Source: Anaerolineales bacterium UBA2029
GTDB taxonomy: Bacteria; Chloroflexota; Anaerolineae; Aggregatilineales; Aggregatilineaceae
Assembly: GCA_002332795.1 (NCBI GenBank)
Contig: DDBP01000332.1
Coordinates: 1 to 16,433 of the forward strand
Reading direction: 5' to 3'
DNA: 16,433 bases
The translations under genes and the position numbers were made by a program. The notes beneath the pieces were generated by a model that saw nothing but the letters and a program-made list of their open reading frames with translations, was not told where the DNA came from and did no database searches. Of the stretch, positions 5,285 to 13,227 are shown piece by piece. Each line of letters starts with the position of its first letter. The first letter of the stretch is position 1.

Positions 5285-7420
5285 ATGAAGATCAACCTTG
5301 TCCTAAACCTGTTGGGATGTACGCTACTGGTGCTGACGGCGATACTCGCGCCGCCCTCTCCAGCAAACGCCCAGGGGCCGGAGATCATCACCGCCAGCGA
5401 GTTTCACAGCACCGGCGATCTGATCGAAGGCTGGTACTGGCTGCGCGACGATGCGCATCAGCAGACTGCCGACTGGGTCTTCAACCGCCTGCCCGCCGGT
5501 TCAGGAGACATCGAACTGCGCTTCCAGGTGCTGGCCACCGATCAGGTCTCCGGCAGACCGGGGGTAGACGCTTACTTCTTCCTGAGCTACGGCGTTCCCC
5601 CCACTGGGCAGATGGGCGGCGTGCTCTACGAGCGGCTGCCGGTTCAGTTGCGCAATCAACCCGTCCCCGGCGACACCACCGGCTACTACTGTCTGGGCAC
5701 GGTCACCATTCCCCGCGCGGCGCTGCGCAATGCCCAGGTGCTCTGGCTGCACGTCAGCCGCGCCGACGAACTGAATCAGCTACCCCCGTCCGACGTTCAC
5801 GTGGCCTTCCGCCTGGAGAGCGTGGTGATCACAACGGCGGGCGCGGGCGGAGGTCAGACGCTGGGCGGCGCGACCAATTTCGAGAGCAACGGCGACCTGG
5901 TCGAGGGCTGGTACTGGCTGCGCGACGACGCCCGGCAACACTACGCCCGCTGGCAGTTCCCCGTCGGCGCAGTGCCGGCGGGTGCGCAGGCCGTCACCTT
6001 TCAGGTGCAGGCCCTGGCCACCAACACGTACAACGGCGGGCCGGGCTTCCCCGCCGACTTCCGGGTGACGCTGCTCGATCAGAACAACGCGGCGGTGACC
6101 ACGCAGATTGTGCAGATCGCCAATACTTCGCCGCAGGGCGATCCGCTGGGCTACACCTGCCAGGGGACGTTCACCCTGCCCTGGCCCGGCCTGACCGGTG
6201 ACTATTTCTACGTCCTGATCACGCGCGACCCGCAGATGAACAATCACGTGGCTTTCAACGGCCTCAGCCTGCAACTGTTGGGCGGGAGCGGGGGCACCGG
6301 TACGACGGGCGGGACAGGTACGACCGGTGGAACCGGCACGACAGGCACGACGGGCGGCACGGGCACGACCGGCACCACTGGCCTGGCCGATGCCGATAGC
6401 GCCGAACAGGCCGTGCTCATCCAGCCTGGCACCTACACTGCCGACCTGGGCCAGACCCTGAGCAACGGCCAACACGACCGGGAAGACTGGTATGCGCTCA
6501 ACGTCCAGGCCGGGCAGATCGTCACCATCCGCCTGATCATGCCCACCAACGCCAGTTTTGGCCTGGCGTTCTACGCCCCCGGTCAGACCTCCAGCAGCGG
6601 CTCGCCGAGCAGCGAAGGCCAGACCAGGATTCTGCGGTATGCGGTCAGCGTGAGCGGCACCTGGCTCATTCGCATCGCGCGCAACACGGGCCAGGGCAGC
6701 TATCAGATCATCATCACCGTGGAAAACCAGAACGACGCCGGTAGCGGCGGAGACGCAGGCAACGAGCGCCTGACCGGGCTGCCTGTGACGGTGGGCACGT
6801 TCAGCGGCTACCTGCTCGATGACGACGACGAAGACTGGTACGCTGTCAACGTCAACACCGGGCAGATCATCAGCGCCCAGGTCACCGCCGAGCAGGGATT
6901 GGGCGCGCGCCTGTCGCTGCGCGATCCCTCTGGCCAGTCCCAGGGCGATGTTCAGACCAGCGGCAACAGTCAGTCGGTCAGCTTTGCGGCGCACGGGACC
7001 GGCCTGTGGTATGTGCGCGTCCTGCGCGAGCGCGGCGGGGGGGCATATACTGTGGTGCTGAGCGTGCAGGATCAGAACGACGGCGGCGCGAGGCGCGATG
7101 CCGGCGGCAGTCCCGAAGGCGCGGTGTCCATCGGCCCAGGGGCGTTGAGCGGCTACCTGCAGGATCACGACAATGAGGACTGGTACGCCCTGCCTGTCAC
7201 CGCCGGGCAGACGATCAACGTGCAACTGACCATGCCGGAAGGTTCGTCGTTCTTGCTGGCGCTCAAGAATCCGCTGGGCGAGACCAAAGGCAACGTTCAG
7301 CGGAGCGGGACGACGCGCCAGGTCTCCTTCACCGCCGATGCCACCGGCTTGTGGTATGTGCGCATTGAGCGCGAGCGCGGCCAGGGGGCCTATCAGTTCA
7401 GCGTGGGGCTGAGCGGCTGA
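5285..7420 (+). CDS. secreted multidomain protein: duplicated N-terminal domain plus three PPC-type domains
   Basis: This is a 711-residue protein. ATG 5285 is chosen because AGGAGAGA (5270-5277) precedes it and a signal peptide follows (MKINLV, hydrophobic core, ANA|Q near residue 29). Residues ~34-182 and ~199-332 are two copies of one domain. Both contain GDL(I/V)EGWYWLRDDA near the start, GY-C-GT in the middle with one Cys each (136 and 292), and HVAF near the end. I do not recognise this domain. Residues 334-366 are a Gly/Thr-only linker. Three pre-peptidase C-terminal (PPC)-type domains follow at ~375-480, ~496-595 and ~610-710. Each has a D-EDWYA motif (399-404, 515-520, 630-635), an aromatic GTWLIRI or GLWYVRI strand and a GAY or GSY strand near its end. 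The spacers QNDAGSGGDAG and QNDGGARRDAG look like metal-binding turns. No protease catalytic domain is present. It is probably an extracellular or surface-bound protein of unknown role. Confidence 0.85.
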   Translation: MKINLVLNLLGCTLLVLTAILAPPSPANAQGPEIITASEFHSTGDLIEGWYWLRDDAHQQTADWVFNRLPAGSGDIELRFQVLATDQVSGRPGVDAYFFLSYGVPPTGQMGGVLYERLPVQLRNQPVPGDTTGYYCLGTVTIPRAALRNAQVLWLHVSRADELNQLPPSDVHVAFRLESVVITTAGAGGGQTLGGATNFESNGDLVEGWYWLRDDARQHYARWQFPVGAVPAGAQAVTFQVQALATNTYNGGPGFPADFRVTLLDQNNAAVTTQIVQIANTSPQGDPLGYTCQGTFTLPWPGLTGDYFYVLITRDPQMNNHVAFNGLSLQLLGGSGGTGTTGGTGTTGGTGTTGTTGGTGTTGTTGLADADSAEQAVLIQPGTYTADLGQTLSNGQHDREDWYALNVQAGQIVTIRLIMPTNASFGLAFYAPGQTSSSGSPSSEGQTRILRYAVSVSGTWLIRIARNTGQGSYQIIITVENQNDAGSGGDAGNERLTGLPVTVGTFSGYLLDDDDEDWYAVNVNTGQIISAQVTAEQGLGARLSLRDPSGQSQGDVQTSGNSQSVSFAAHGTGLWYVRVLRERGGGAYTVVLSVQDQNDGGARRDAGGSPEGAVSIGPGALSGYLQDHDNEDWYALPVTAGQTINVQLTMPEGSSFLLALKNPLGETKGNVQRSGTTRQVSFTADATGLWYVRIERERGQGAYQFSVGLSG
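6284..6382 (+). repeat. imperfect GGNACGACNGG tandem repeat coding a Gly/Thr linker
   Basis: About 33 codons use only Gly, Thr and one Ser, built from imperfect repeats of GGT, GGTGT and TGT. It separates the duplicated N-terminal domain from the PPC domains. Repeat number may vary between strains. Confidence 0.85.
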
Positions 7421-7444
7421 GCGCGCCACGCGCGTTAACCCAGG

Positions 7445-7475
7445 GGGCGGGCCGGGTGCTCGCCCTCGTCGTTTT
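7445..7475 (+). terminator. possible weak terminator after the PPC-domain gene
   Basis: GGGCG (7445-7449) pairs with CGCCC (7461-7465). CGTCGTTTTTG (7467-7477) follows. The short stem and 11-nt loop make it weak. Confidence 0.45.
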
Positions 7476-7504
7476 TGCGGCAAAGGCTGAACGGCGAAGA
7501 CGCC

Positions 7505-7566
7505 GAGAGCGCAGAGGAAATACCAAAGAGAGACTCCGTGTCTTTCTTCGTGACCTCTGCGCTCTC
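7505..7566. repeat. long inverted repeat (REP/MITE-like) between convergent genes
   Basis: GAGAGCGCAGAGG (7505-7517) is a perfect inverted repeat of CCTCTGCGCTCTC (7554-7566). Inside it AAGAGAGAC pairs with GTCTTTCTT (one mismatch) around TCCGT. The flanking AACGGCGAAGACGCC resembles dispersed intergenic repeats of large GC-rich genomes. It sits between the convergent PPC-protein and fdhA genes and may act as a two-way 3' end structure. No gene is seen in 7421-7626. Confidence 0.7.
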
Positions 7567-7626
7567 TGGGGTGAAAGCTTGCCTCTCTCGGAGACAGCCT
7601 TACTCTGCCTTGCTCACCTGCTCCAA

Positions 7627-10473
7627 CTATTGCGCGCGCGGATTCTCCAGCCGCACGGCGCAGACCTTGTATTCCGGAATCTTGGAGATGGGATCGAGCG
7701 CGAAGTCCTGCGTCAGCAGGTTGGCGGGCGCTTCCCGCCAGTGAAAGGCCAGGAACACCGTCCCCGGCGGCACGCGCTCGCTGATCCTGGCCCGCGCGCG
7801 CACCTCGCCGCGCCTGCTCCTCAGGATGACCTCGTCCTGGTCTTGCAGGGCGACAGGCGCAGCATCGGCGGGGTTCACTTCCACGTAGCCGCCCGGCTCG
7901 CGCCAGGCCAGCGGCTCGCTGCGGCGGGTCATCGTGGCCGAGTGATAGTGATAGAGCACGCGCCCTGTGCTGAGGATCAGCGGGTATTCCTCGTCCGGCA
8001 GCTCGGCGGGATCGCTGGCCTCGATGGCGTGAAACTTGCCCGGCCCGCGCGTGAACTTCTCGGTGTGCAGAATGGGCGTGCCGGGGTGAGTGGCGTCCGG
8101 GCAGGGCCATTGCAACCCCTGGCCGACCAGGCGGGCGTGACTCATGCCGCGGTAGATGGGCGTGACGCGGGCCAGCTCGTCGAAAATGGCCGCCGTCGAG
8201 GGGAAGCGCCAGGTATCTGCCGGGCGCGACCGCCCCATCTTCGCGTCGAAGCGGACGGCGATCTCGCTGATGATCTGCCAGTCCGGGCGCGCCTGCCCCG
8301 GCGGAGGCAGCACCGGACGCAGCAGTTGTACGCGCCGCTCGGTGTTGGTGAAAGTGCCATCCTTTTCCAGCCAGGACGCCGCGGGCAGCACCACATGGGC
8401 CAGTTGCGCCGTCTCGCTGAGGAAGATGTCCTGCACCACCAGCAGGTCGAGGCCGCGCAGCGCCTCTTCCACATGGCTGGTGTTCGGATCGGACATCATG
8501 GGGTTCTCGCCCATCACGTAGATGGCGCGCACCTTCCCTTCGCGCGCGGCGCGGGTAGCCTCTACGATAGTCAGGCCTACCTGATCCGGCAGGGCGTCCA
8601 CGCCCCAGGCAGCGGCCAGCGCCGCGCGTTTCTCGGCATCGGTGACGCGCTGATAGCCGGGGAACACGTCCACCAGGCAGCCCACGTCGCACGCGCCCTG
8701 CACGTTCGACTGCCCGCGCAGCGGGTTGACGCCCGTAGAGGGCTTGCCGATCTGTCCGCACAGCATGGCCAGGTTGGCCAGGGTCATGACCATCTCCGTG
8801 CCGTTGCTGCGCTGCGTGATGCCCATCGCGTAGAGGATGGCGCTGTGCCCGCGCCCCTCACCCGCGTAGACAGACGTTCCGCGCGCCCGCTCGCCCAGGG
8901 CATAGAGCCGTGCGGCCTGCTCGATCTGCTGGACCGATACGCCGGAGAGCAGCGCCGCGCGTTCCGGCGTATAGCCTTCCAGAACAGTCTGTAAGTCGTC
9001 GTAACCTTCCGTGCGGCGGGCGATGAAGTCGTCGTCCTGCCACCCCTCGCGCACGATGACGTGCATCATGGCCAGGAAGACGTAGATATCCGTGCCCGGC
9101 TTCACTTGCAGAAAGAGCGTCGCGTGATCCACCAGCGGGACGCGGCGCGGGTCAATGATGATCAGGTGCGCGCCGCGCCGCACCGCGCGGATCACTTCGT
9201 AGCCGATCACCGGGTGCGACTCTGCCGTATTCGAGCCGGTGATGAGCAGACAGTCCGCGTCGCGAATCTCGCGGATCGAGTTGGTCATTGCGCCACTGCC
9301 GAAGGCCTGCACGAGGCCTGCAACCGTTGAGCTGTGTCAAAGACGGGCGCAATGGTCTATGTTGTTGGTTCCCACCCCCACTCGCATGAACTTCTGGAAC
9401 AGGTAGTTTTCCTCGTTGGTGCAGCGCGCCGACGACAGGCCCATCACCGCATCCGGCCCGTGCTGCTGGACGACCTGCGCCAATCCGCCGGCGACCACGT
9501 CCAGGGCCGTATCCCAGTCCACCGCCACAAAGCGTTCGGCGATGGACGATGCCGGGGTTTCCAGCGGCGATTCGTCCGGCAGCCGCCAGGGTTCGTCGGT
9601 CAGGCCCAGGGCGTAGGCCAGGTCGCGGCGAATCAGAGGCGTAGTCAGGCGGTCGGGGTGCGTGGCGAAGTCCCAGCCGAAGCGGCCCTTGGTGCACAGA
9701 AACTCGCCATTCACCGGAGCCTGCGGCGTGGACTGCGCGTAGAGAATCTGCCCGTCGCGGTGGGCGTACTCGATCTCGCAACCGACGCCGCAATAGCCGC
9801 AGATGGTCTTGACGCGCTCTACTTCCCATTCGCGCCCTTTGCCCCGCCGCGAGACCGGCATCAGCGCGGCGGTCGGGCAGACCTGAACGCAGTTGCCGCA
9901 GAAGACGCAGGTGGAGTCAATCATCGGCCCGTCGAAGGGGGTGGCGACGTGACTGTTGAAGCCGCGCCCGGCGATCTCGATGGCGCTCGCGCCGACGATC
10001 TCCTCGCAGACGCGCACGCACCGGCTACACAGGATGCAATATTTGTGATCGCGCAGGAAGAAGGGGTTGTCGTCCTGGTAGAGCGTGCGGGATAGCTCGA
10101 ACTGATACGAGGTCTTGCTGACGCCGTACTCGTAGGCGTACTTTTGCAGCAGGCAACTGCCCGCCTTGTCGCAGATCACGCAGTCCAGGGGGTGATCGGA
10201 CACGAAGAGATCAATGATTTCGCGGCGCATCTCTGCCAGGCGCGGGCTGCGCGTGCGGACGACCATGCCCGCCGCGCATTCCAGCCCACAACTGGGGACG
10301 GGGTCGGGCCGCCCTTCGACTTCCACCAGGCACAGCCGACACCCGCCCGAAACGCTCAGTTCCGGGTGATAGCACAGGCGGGGGATGTCTATGCCGTGCG
10401 CCAGCGCCGCTTCCAGCACACTGGTGCCGGGGCGGGCCTGAACCGTCTTGCCGTCAATGGTGAGTTCGATCAT
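7627..10473 (-). CDS. fdhA: NAD-dependent formate dehydrogenase catalytic (alpha) subunit, selenocysteine-containing
   Basis: This is one 948-residue protein read through an in-frame UGA (9339-9337) as Sec379. It oxidises formate to CO2, or the reverse, at a Mo/W-bis-MGD centre in the cytoplasm. Domains in order: a [2Fe-2S] domain (Cys34, 45, 48, 62); a NuoG-type His-Cys3 cluster (His94, Cys98, 101, 107); a two-[4Fe-4S] ferredoxin domain (Cys146, 149, 152, 156 and Cys189, 192, 195, 199); then the molybdopterin domain with its [4Fe-4S] cluster (Cys225, 228, 232, 260). The UGA lies in IDHCARL-U-HSSTVAGL, matching the active-site Sec-His pair of E. coli FdhF. Similarity continues without a shift after it (QAFGSGAMTNSI, VYAGEGRGHS, GGYVEVN), ending at TAG 7627-7629. 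ATG 10473 follows GAGGAG by 8 nt and lies 23 nt after the nuoF-like stop. It is cotranscribed with the nuoE- and nuoF-like genes. Family known; Sec insertion inferred from sequence. Confidence 0.95.
9301..9339 (-). promoter_or_regulatory. UGA selenocysteine codon with SECIS-like hairpin inside fdhA
   Basis: The UGA (9339-9337) is followed by C, a poor termination context. After 14 nt comes UGCA (9322-9319), a GGCCUCG loop and UGCA (9311-9308); with flanking U and G this makes a 5-bp stem. E. coli fdhF, as I recall it, has UGCA-GGUC-UGCA at the same 14-nt distance. An alternative stem GGCCT/AGGCC (9318-9314 with 9308-9304) overlaps it. This fits a bacterial SECIS that recruits SelB, but the loop differs from the E. 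coli one. Confidence 0.85.
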
Positions 10474-10496
10474 CGCGGTGACTCCTCGGCCTACCA

Positions 10497-12236
10497 TCAG
10501 CCAGCCTGGGCTTGGGCAGCCTCGCCCTGCCCGATCAATGCTTCGTATTCGTGGCGGAAGAAGCGCAGGGTGCTCAACACAGGGTTTGGGGCAGACTGCC
10601 CCAGCCCACACAGGCTGGTTTTCTTGACCAGCATGCAGAGCTTTTCCAGCTTATCCAGGTCTTCGGCTGTACCCTGGCCGCCGATGATCTTGTCCAGCAA
10701 CGCGCGTATCTGCACCGTCCCTACCCGGCAGGGCACGCACTTACCGCAGCTTTCGTCCACGCAGAAATCAATGAAGAAGCGGGCGAAATCCGGCATACGG
10801 GTCGTGTCGTCAATGATCACCAGGCCGCCCGATCCCATGATCGAACCCAAGGCCGTCAGATTTTCGTAATCTACAGGCGTGTCCAGGTGTTCGGCGGGAA
10901 TACACCCTCCACTGGGGCCGCCGGTCTGCGCCGCCTTGAATTCACGACCGGCGGGCACACCACCGCCAATGTCGTACACGATTTCGCGCAGGCTGATGCC
11001 CATAGGCACCTCGATCAGCCCGGTGTGACGTAGTTGACCGGCCAACGCGAAGACCTTGGTACCCTTGCTCTTTTCTGTGCCCAGGCTGGCGAACCAGTCG
11101 GCCCCCTTGAGGATGATCGAGGGGACGTTGGCCAGGGTTTCGACGTTGTTGATGACCGTGGGCGCCCCCCACAGGCCAGAGGTCGTCGGATAGGGTGGGC
11201 GCATACGGGGCACACCGCGCTTGCCTTCGACCGAGTGGATCAACGCTGTCTCTTCGCCGCAGACGAACGCTCCCGCGCCGATGCGCACATCGGCATCGAA
11301 GCTGAAATCGGTGCCCAGCACCGACTTGCCCAGGATGCCGCGCCGCCGTGCGGCACGAATCGCCTGGCGGATGCGCTCGATGGCAATAGGGTATTCGCCG
11401 CGAATGTAGAAGTAGCCGTAGCTGGCCCCAATAGCATAGGCGGCGATGATCAACCCCTCCAGCACGCGGTGTGGATTGTCTTCCATCACTGTGCGATCCA
11501 TGTACGCGCCAGGGTCGCCTTCGTCGCCATTGACGATCACGTACTTCTGGGGCGCTTGCGCCTGACGGCCAAAGTGCCACTTCAAGCCGGTAGGATAGCC
11601 CGCGCCACCGCGTCCGCGCAGGCCGCTGCGCAGAATCTCGTCGCAGACCTGCTCTGGTGTCATCTCGCCGAGCACCTTCGCCAGGGCCTGATAGCCCCCG
11701 TGTGCCAGATAATCTTCCAGCTTTTCGGGGTTGACGTGCCCCACTTCGCTCAGCACTACTTTCACCTGCTTGGTGAAGAAGGGAATATCCAGGGGGATGA
11801 CGTGACGATCCAGGTCTTGTAGTTGCGCGGCCTGACGTAACGCCGCCCGCAAGTGCATGAAATCGTAGGGCGAGACAGTTTCCTCGGCACTGCGCGCTGC
11901 GGGCGGTTCCTCGCATTCGTGCATGGGTACGTGCCGCGCTACGATATGATGCGCCATGCTGGCCGAAATGTGGCCGTAGAGCACGGGCGTTTCTCCTCTG
12001 GTCTCCACGCGCACCAGTGGCCCATGGCTACACAGGCCCATGCAGCCGGTCCTGACCACTTCCGCTTCGTCTCTGCCACATTGACTGGCCGCCACTGCCT
12101 GGTGCAGGCTGGCGACTGTCTGTCCCGCTCCCGCCGAAAGACAGGCCGTGCTGGTGCAGCAGAAAATGCGGCACTGATACTGTTCCTGTCTGGCTCGTTC
12201 TTGCTGGGCCAACTCTTGCAGATGGGTAGTCTCCAT
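10497..12236 (-). CDS. NuoF-like NADH/FMN-binding (beta) subunit of formate dehydrogenase
   Basis: This is a 579-residue flavoprotein subunit that would carry electrons between NAD(H) and the FdhA cluster chain. Residues ~20-105 are a thioredoxin-like [2Fe-2S] domain with Cys27 and Cys32 (CTSTAC) and Cys65 and Cys69 (GCMGLC). The NuoF core follows: the FMN/NADH glycine-rich stretch GLRGRGGAGYPTGLKW (206-220), VNGDEGDPGAYMDR (235-248), GEETALIHSVEGKRG (327-341), a SLBB region (~400-450) and the C-terminal [4Fe-4S] ligands Cys497, Cys500, Cys503 and Cys543. Unlike HydB/HndC of electron-bifurcating hydrogenases there is no extra two-[4Fe-4S] domain; the protein stops soon after NPVLSTLRFFRHEY. 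That favours a simple NAD-linked enzyme. ATG 12236 lies one base after the nuoE-like stop (TGATATG), with GGAGGG inside the upstream gene, so translation is probably coupled. Confidence 0.93.
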   Translation of the reverse strand: METTHLQELAQQERARQEQYQCRIFCCTSTACLSAGAGQTVASLHQAVAASQCGRDEAEVVRTGCMGLCSHGPLVRVETRGETPVLYGHISASMAHHIVARHVPMHECEEPPAARSAEETVSPYDFMHLRAALRQAAQLQDLDRHVIPLDIPFFTKQVKVVLSEVGHVNPEKLEDYLAHGGYQALAKVLGEMTPEQVCDEILRSGLRGRGGAGYPTGLKWHFGRQAQAPQKYVIVNGDEGDPGAYMDRTVMEDNPHRVLEGLIIAAYAIGASYGYFYIRGEYPIAIERIRQAIRAARRRGILGKSVLGTDFSFDADVRIGAGAFVCGEETALIHSVEGKRGVPRMRPPYPTTSGLWGAPTVINNVETLANVPSIILKGADWFASLGTEKSKGTKVFALAGQLRHTGLIEVPMGISLREIVYDIGGGVPAGREFKAAQTGGPSGGCIPAEHLDTPVDYENLTALGSIMGSGGLVIIDDTTRMPDFARFFIDFCVDESCGKCVPCRVGTVQIRALLDKIIGGQGTAEDLDKLEKLCMLVKKTSLCGLGQSAPNPVLSTLRFFRHEYEALIGQGEAAQAQAG

Positions 12237-12237
12237 A

Positions 12238-12756
12238 TCAGCGCATTCCCTCCGACAGCGAGTGCGACAGGGCGATCAGGTCGCGCACGCGCACCAACAC
12301 CCCTTCGGGTGTCTCTTTGCCATGCACTTCGCCATCCAACACCACCACCGGAGCCAGGCCGCAACTACCCAGACAGCGTGTCACCGTCAGACTGAAGACT
12401 CCGTCAGGCGTAGTGGAGCCTGGCCGGACATCGAACGCTTCGCTGAGCATCCGAATGATGCGATCCGATCCCTTGACATGGCACGCCGTGCCCGCGCAGA
12501 CGATGCAGTTGTGCTCGCCGAGCGGTTTGAAAGTGAACATGTGGTAGAACGTCGCCACGCCATAGACCCGGCTCAGCGGCACCTGCAGTTGCTGCGCAAC
12601 GTAGCGCAATACCTGTTCCGGCAGGTAGCCGAAGACCTCCTGGGCTGTGTTCAGGACTTCCAACAGAGCGTCCTGCCGGTGATTAAAACGTTTGATGGTA
12701 CGGTCGAGGGCCTTATAACGTTCGTCTTGAAGGGGGAGTGCGGTTTTCTCGGTCAT
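12238..12756 (-). CDS. NuoE-like [2Fe-2S] (gamma) subunit of formate dehydrogenase
   Basis: This is a 172-residue thioredoxin-like ferredoxin, first gene of the operon. An N-terminal helical part (~11-60, with LLEVLNTAQEVFGYLP) precedes the [2Fe-2S] domain. Its ligands are Cys87 and Cys92 (CAGTAC) and Cys128 and Cys132 (CLGSC). RVYGVATFYHMFTFKP (63-78) is the typical NuoE signature. In NAD-linked formate dehydrogenases and complex I this subunit sits against the NuoF-like subunit. ATG 12756 is preferred, with GAGAGA about 8 nt upstream. A longer frame from 12840 would run through the TATAAT at 12804-12799 and adds 28 residues without family character. Confidence 0.92.
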   Translation of the reverse strand: MTEKTALPLQDERYKALDRTIKRFNHRQDALLEVLNTAQEVFGYLPEQVLRYVAQQLQVPLSRVYGVATFYHMFTFKPLGEHNCIVCAGTACHVKGSDRIIRMLSEAFDVRPGSTTPDGVFSLTVTRCLGSCGLAPVVVLDGEVHGKETPEGVLVRVRDLIALSHSLSEGMR

Positions 12757-12798
12757 AATCAATCTCTCTTGTGTCAGGGATGCTACCTGTGTTCCCTT

Positions 12799-12804
12799 AT
12801 TATA
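12799..12804 (-). promoter_or_regulatory. candidate -10 element (TATAAT) of the nuoE-nuoF-fdhA operon
   Basis: On the minus strand GAATATAATAAGG contains a perfect TATAAT 42 bp before ATG 12756. The -35 region is poor (TTCTCG at 16 bp), which suggests an activated promoter. Confidence 0.55.
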
Positions 12805-12833
12805 TTCGGGATTCATCTGCCGAGAATTCATTG

Positions 12834-12847
12834 ATGACATTTGTCAT
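12834..12847. promoter_or_regulatory. palindrome upstream of the formate dehydrogenase promoter, possible operator
   Basis: ATGACA-TT-TGTCAT is a perfect 6-bp dyad with a 2-bp centre. It lies about 39 bp upstream of the TATAAT, at roughly -45 to -50 relative to the expected start, where class I or II activators bind. The regulator is not known. Confidence 0.45.
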
Positions 12848-12981
12848 TGGCAAAGAATGCGATCAGAGGAGTCCGGATTGAGACTGCCTGGTGGATGCGG
12901 CGAAGGGCACGGCCACTGTCTGCGCGATCGGCGGTGAATTCCGCCTCTGAATCCGAACGCGCCGCGTCAGGCAAGCGGTGC

Positions 12982-13011
12982 TTGACATCGGCGCTCCGCC
13001 CATGATATACT
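12982..13011 (+). promoter_or_regulatory. strong sigma-70-type promoter for the leader RNA / ABC exporter
   Basis: A perfect TTGACA (12982-12987), an 18-bp spacer ending in an extended-type TGA, then TATACT (13006-13011). Transcription should start near 13018. Confidence 0.8.
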
Positions 13012-13026
13012 GCCCCCATCCTATAG

Positions 13027-13146
13027 AAAGGAGAAGGCGCAATATGAATAGCACCATCATCTTTGCCGTGCGTACCCGCCTCAGCGGTGTTCCCGCCGGC
13101 ACCCTGCCTTGTCGTATTGCGCCTGTCTGCCGTTAGGGTCTCCTTT
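13027..13146 (+). ncRNA. structured leader RNA (riboswitch- or attenuator-like) upstream of the ABC exporter
   Basis: AAAGGAGA (13027-13034) pairs perfectly with TCTCCTTT (13139-13146), and the adjoining AGGCGCAATA (13035-13044) with TATTGCGCCT (13115-13124). That gives 18 bp of helix with a 14-nt bulge on the 3' side. Inside, TGCCG (13064-13068) can pair with CGGCA (13097-13101) and CCGC (13076-13079) with GCGG (13084-13087). TTGCGCC (13117-13123) could instead pair with GGCGCAA (13166-13172) of the first terminator, forming an antiterminator. I do not recognise a known riboswitch class. It could also be a free small RNA ending at the terminator. Confidence 0.6.
13044..13136 (+). CDS. possible 30-residue leader peptide
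   Basis: ATG 13044 follows AAAGGAGAAGG, and the frame ends at TAG 13134-13136 after 30 codons (MNSTIIFAVR at the start, PCRIAPVCR at the end). It lies directly downstream of a strong promoter and just ahead of two terminators, the position of an attenuation leader peptide. Its ribosome-binding site and start codon are part of the long helix described for this leader, so translation and RNA folding would compete. The two Cys-Arg pairs near the end are notable. It may instead be a chance frame inside a structured RNA. Confidence 0.4.
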   Translation: MNSTIIFAVRTRLSGVPAGTLPCRIAPVCR

Positions 13147-13160
13147 TACCAGGGACTTGG

Positions 13161-13191
13161 CCGCGGGCGCAACGCCCGCGGTTTTTGTTGT
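13161..13191 (+). terminator. first of two tandem rho-independent terminators in the ABC leader
   Basis: CCGCGGGCG (13161-13169) pairs perfectly with CGCCCGCGG (13173-13181) around CAA. TTTTTGTTGT follows. No gene ends immediately before it except the putative leader peptide, so it probably controls read-through into the exporter. Confidence 0.9.
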
Positions 13192-13227
13192 CAGCGACTC
13201 CACCAGAGTCCGGCCATCGCCAGCAGC

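Noticed and set aside
6284..6382. GGNACGACNGG repeats as a CRISPR-like or regulatory array
   Set aside because: The repeats keep the reading frame, are only a few bases long without unique spacers, and code for a Gly/Thr linker.
5780..8761. 993-codon open frame on the minus strand
   Set aside because: It runs across the antisense of the PPC-protein gene, through the intergenic repeat and over fdhA in another frame. Its translation is low-complexity Arg/Ala/Gly-rich with no domain; it is an artefact of high GC.
7456..8994. 512-codon open frame on the plus strand opposite fdhA
   Set aside because: It is antisense to clearly conserved fdhA coding sequence, has no recognisable domain and begins inside an intergenic repeat.
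7627..10473. fdhA as a broken pseudogene or two separate genes split at 9337
   Set aside because: The only interruption is a single UGA at the known selenocysteine site, both halves are intact and in the same frame, and a SECIS-like hairpin follows.
12757..12840. upstream start at 12840 for the nuoE-like gene
   Set aside because: The added 28 residues cover the TATAAT promoter element and have no family character, and ATG 12756 has its own ribosome-binding site.
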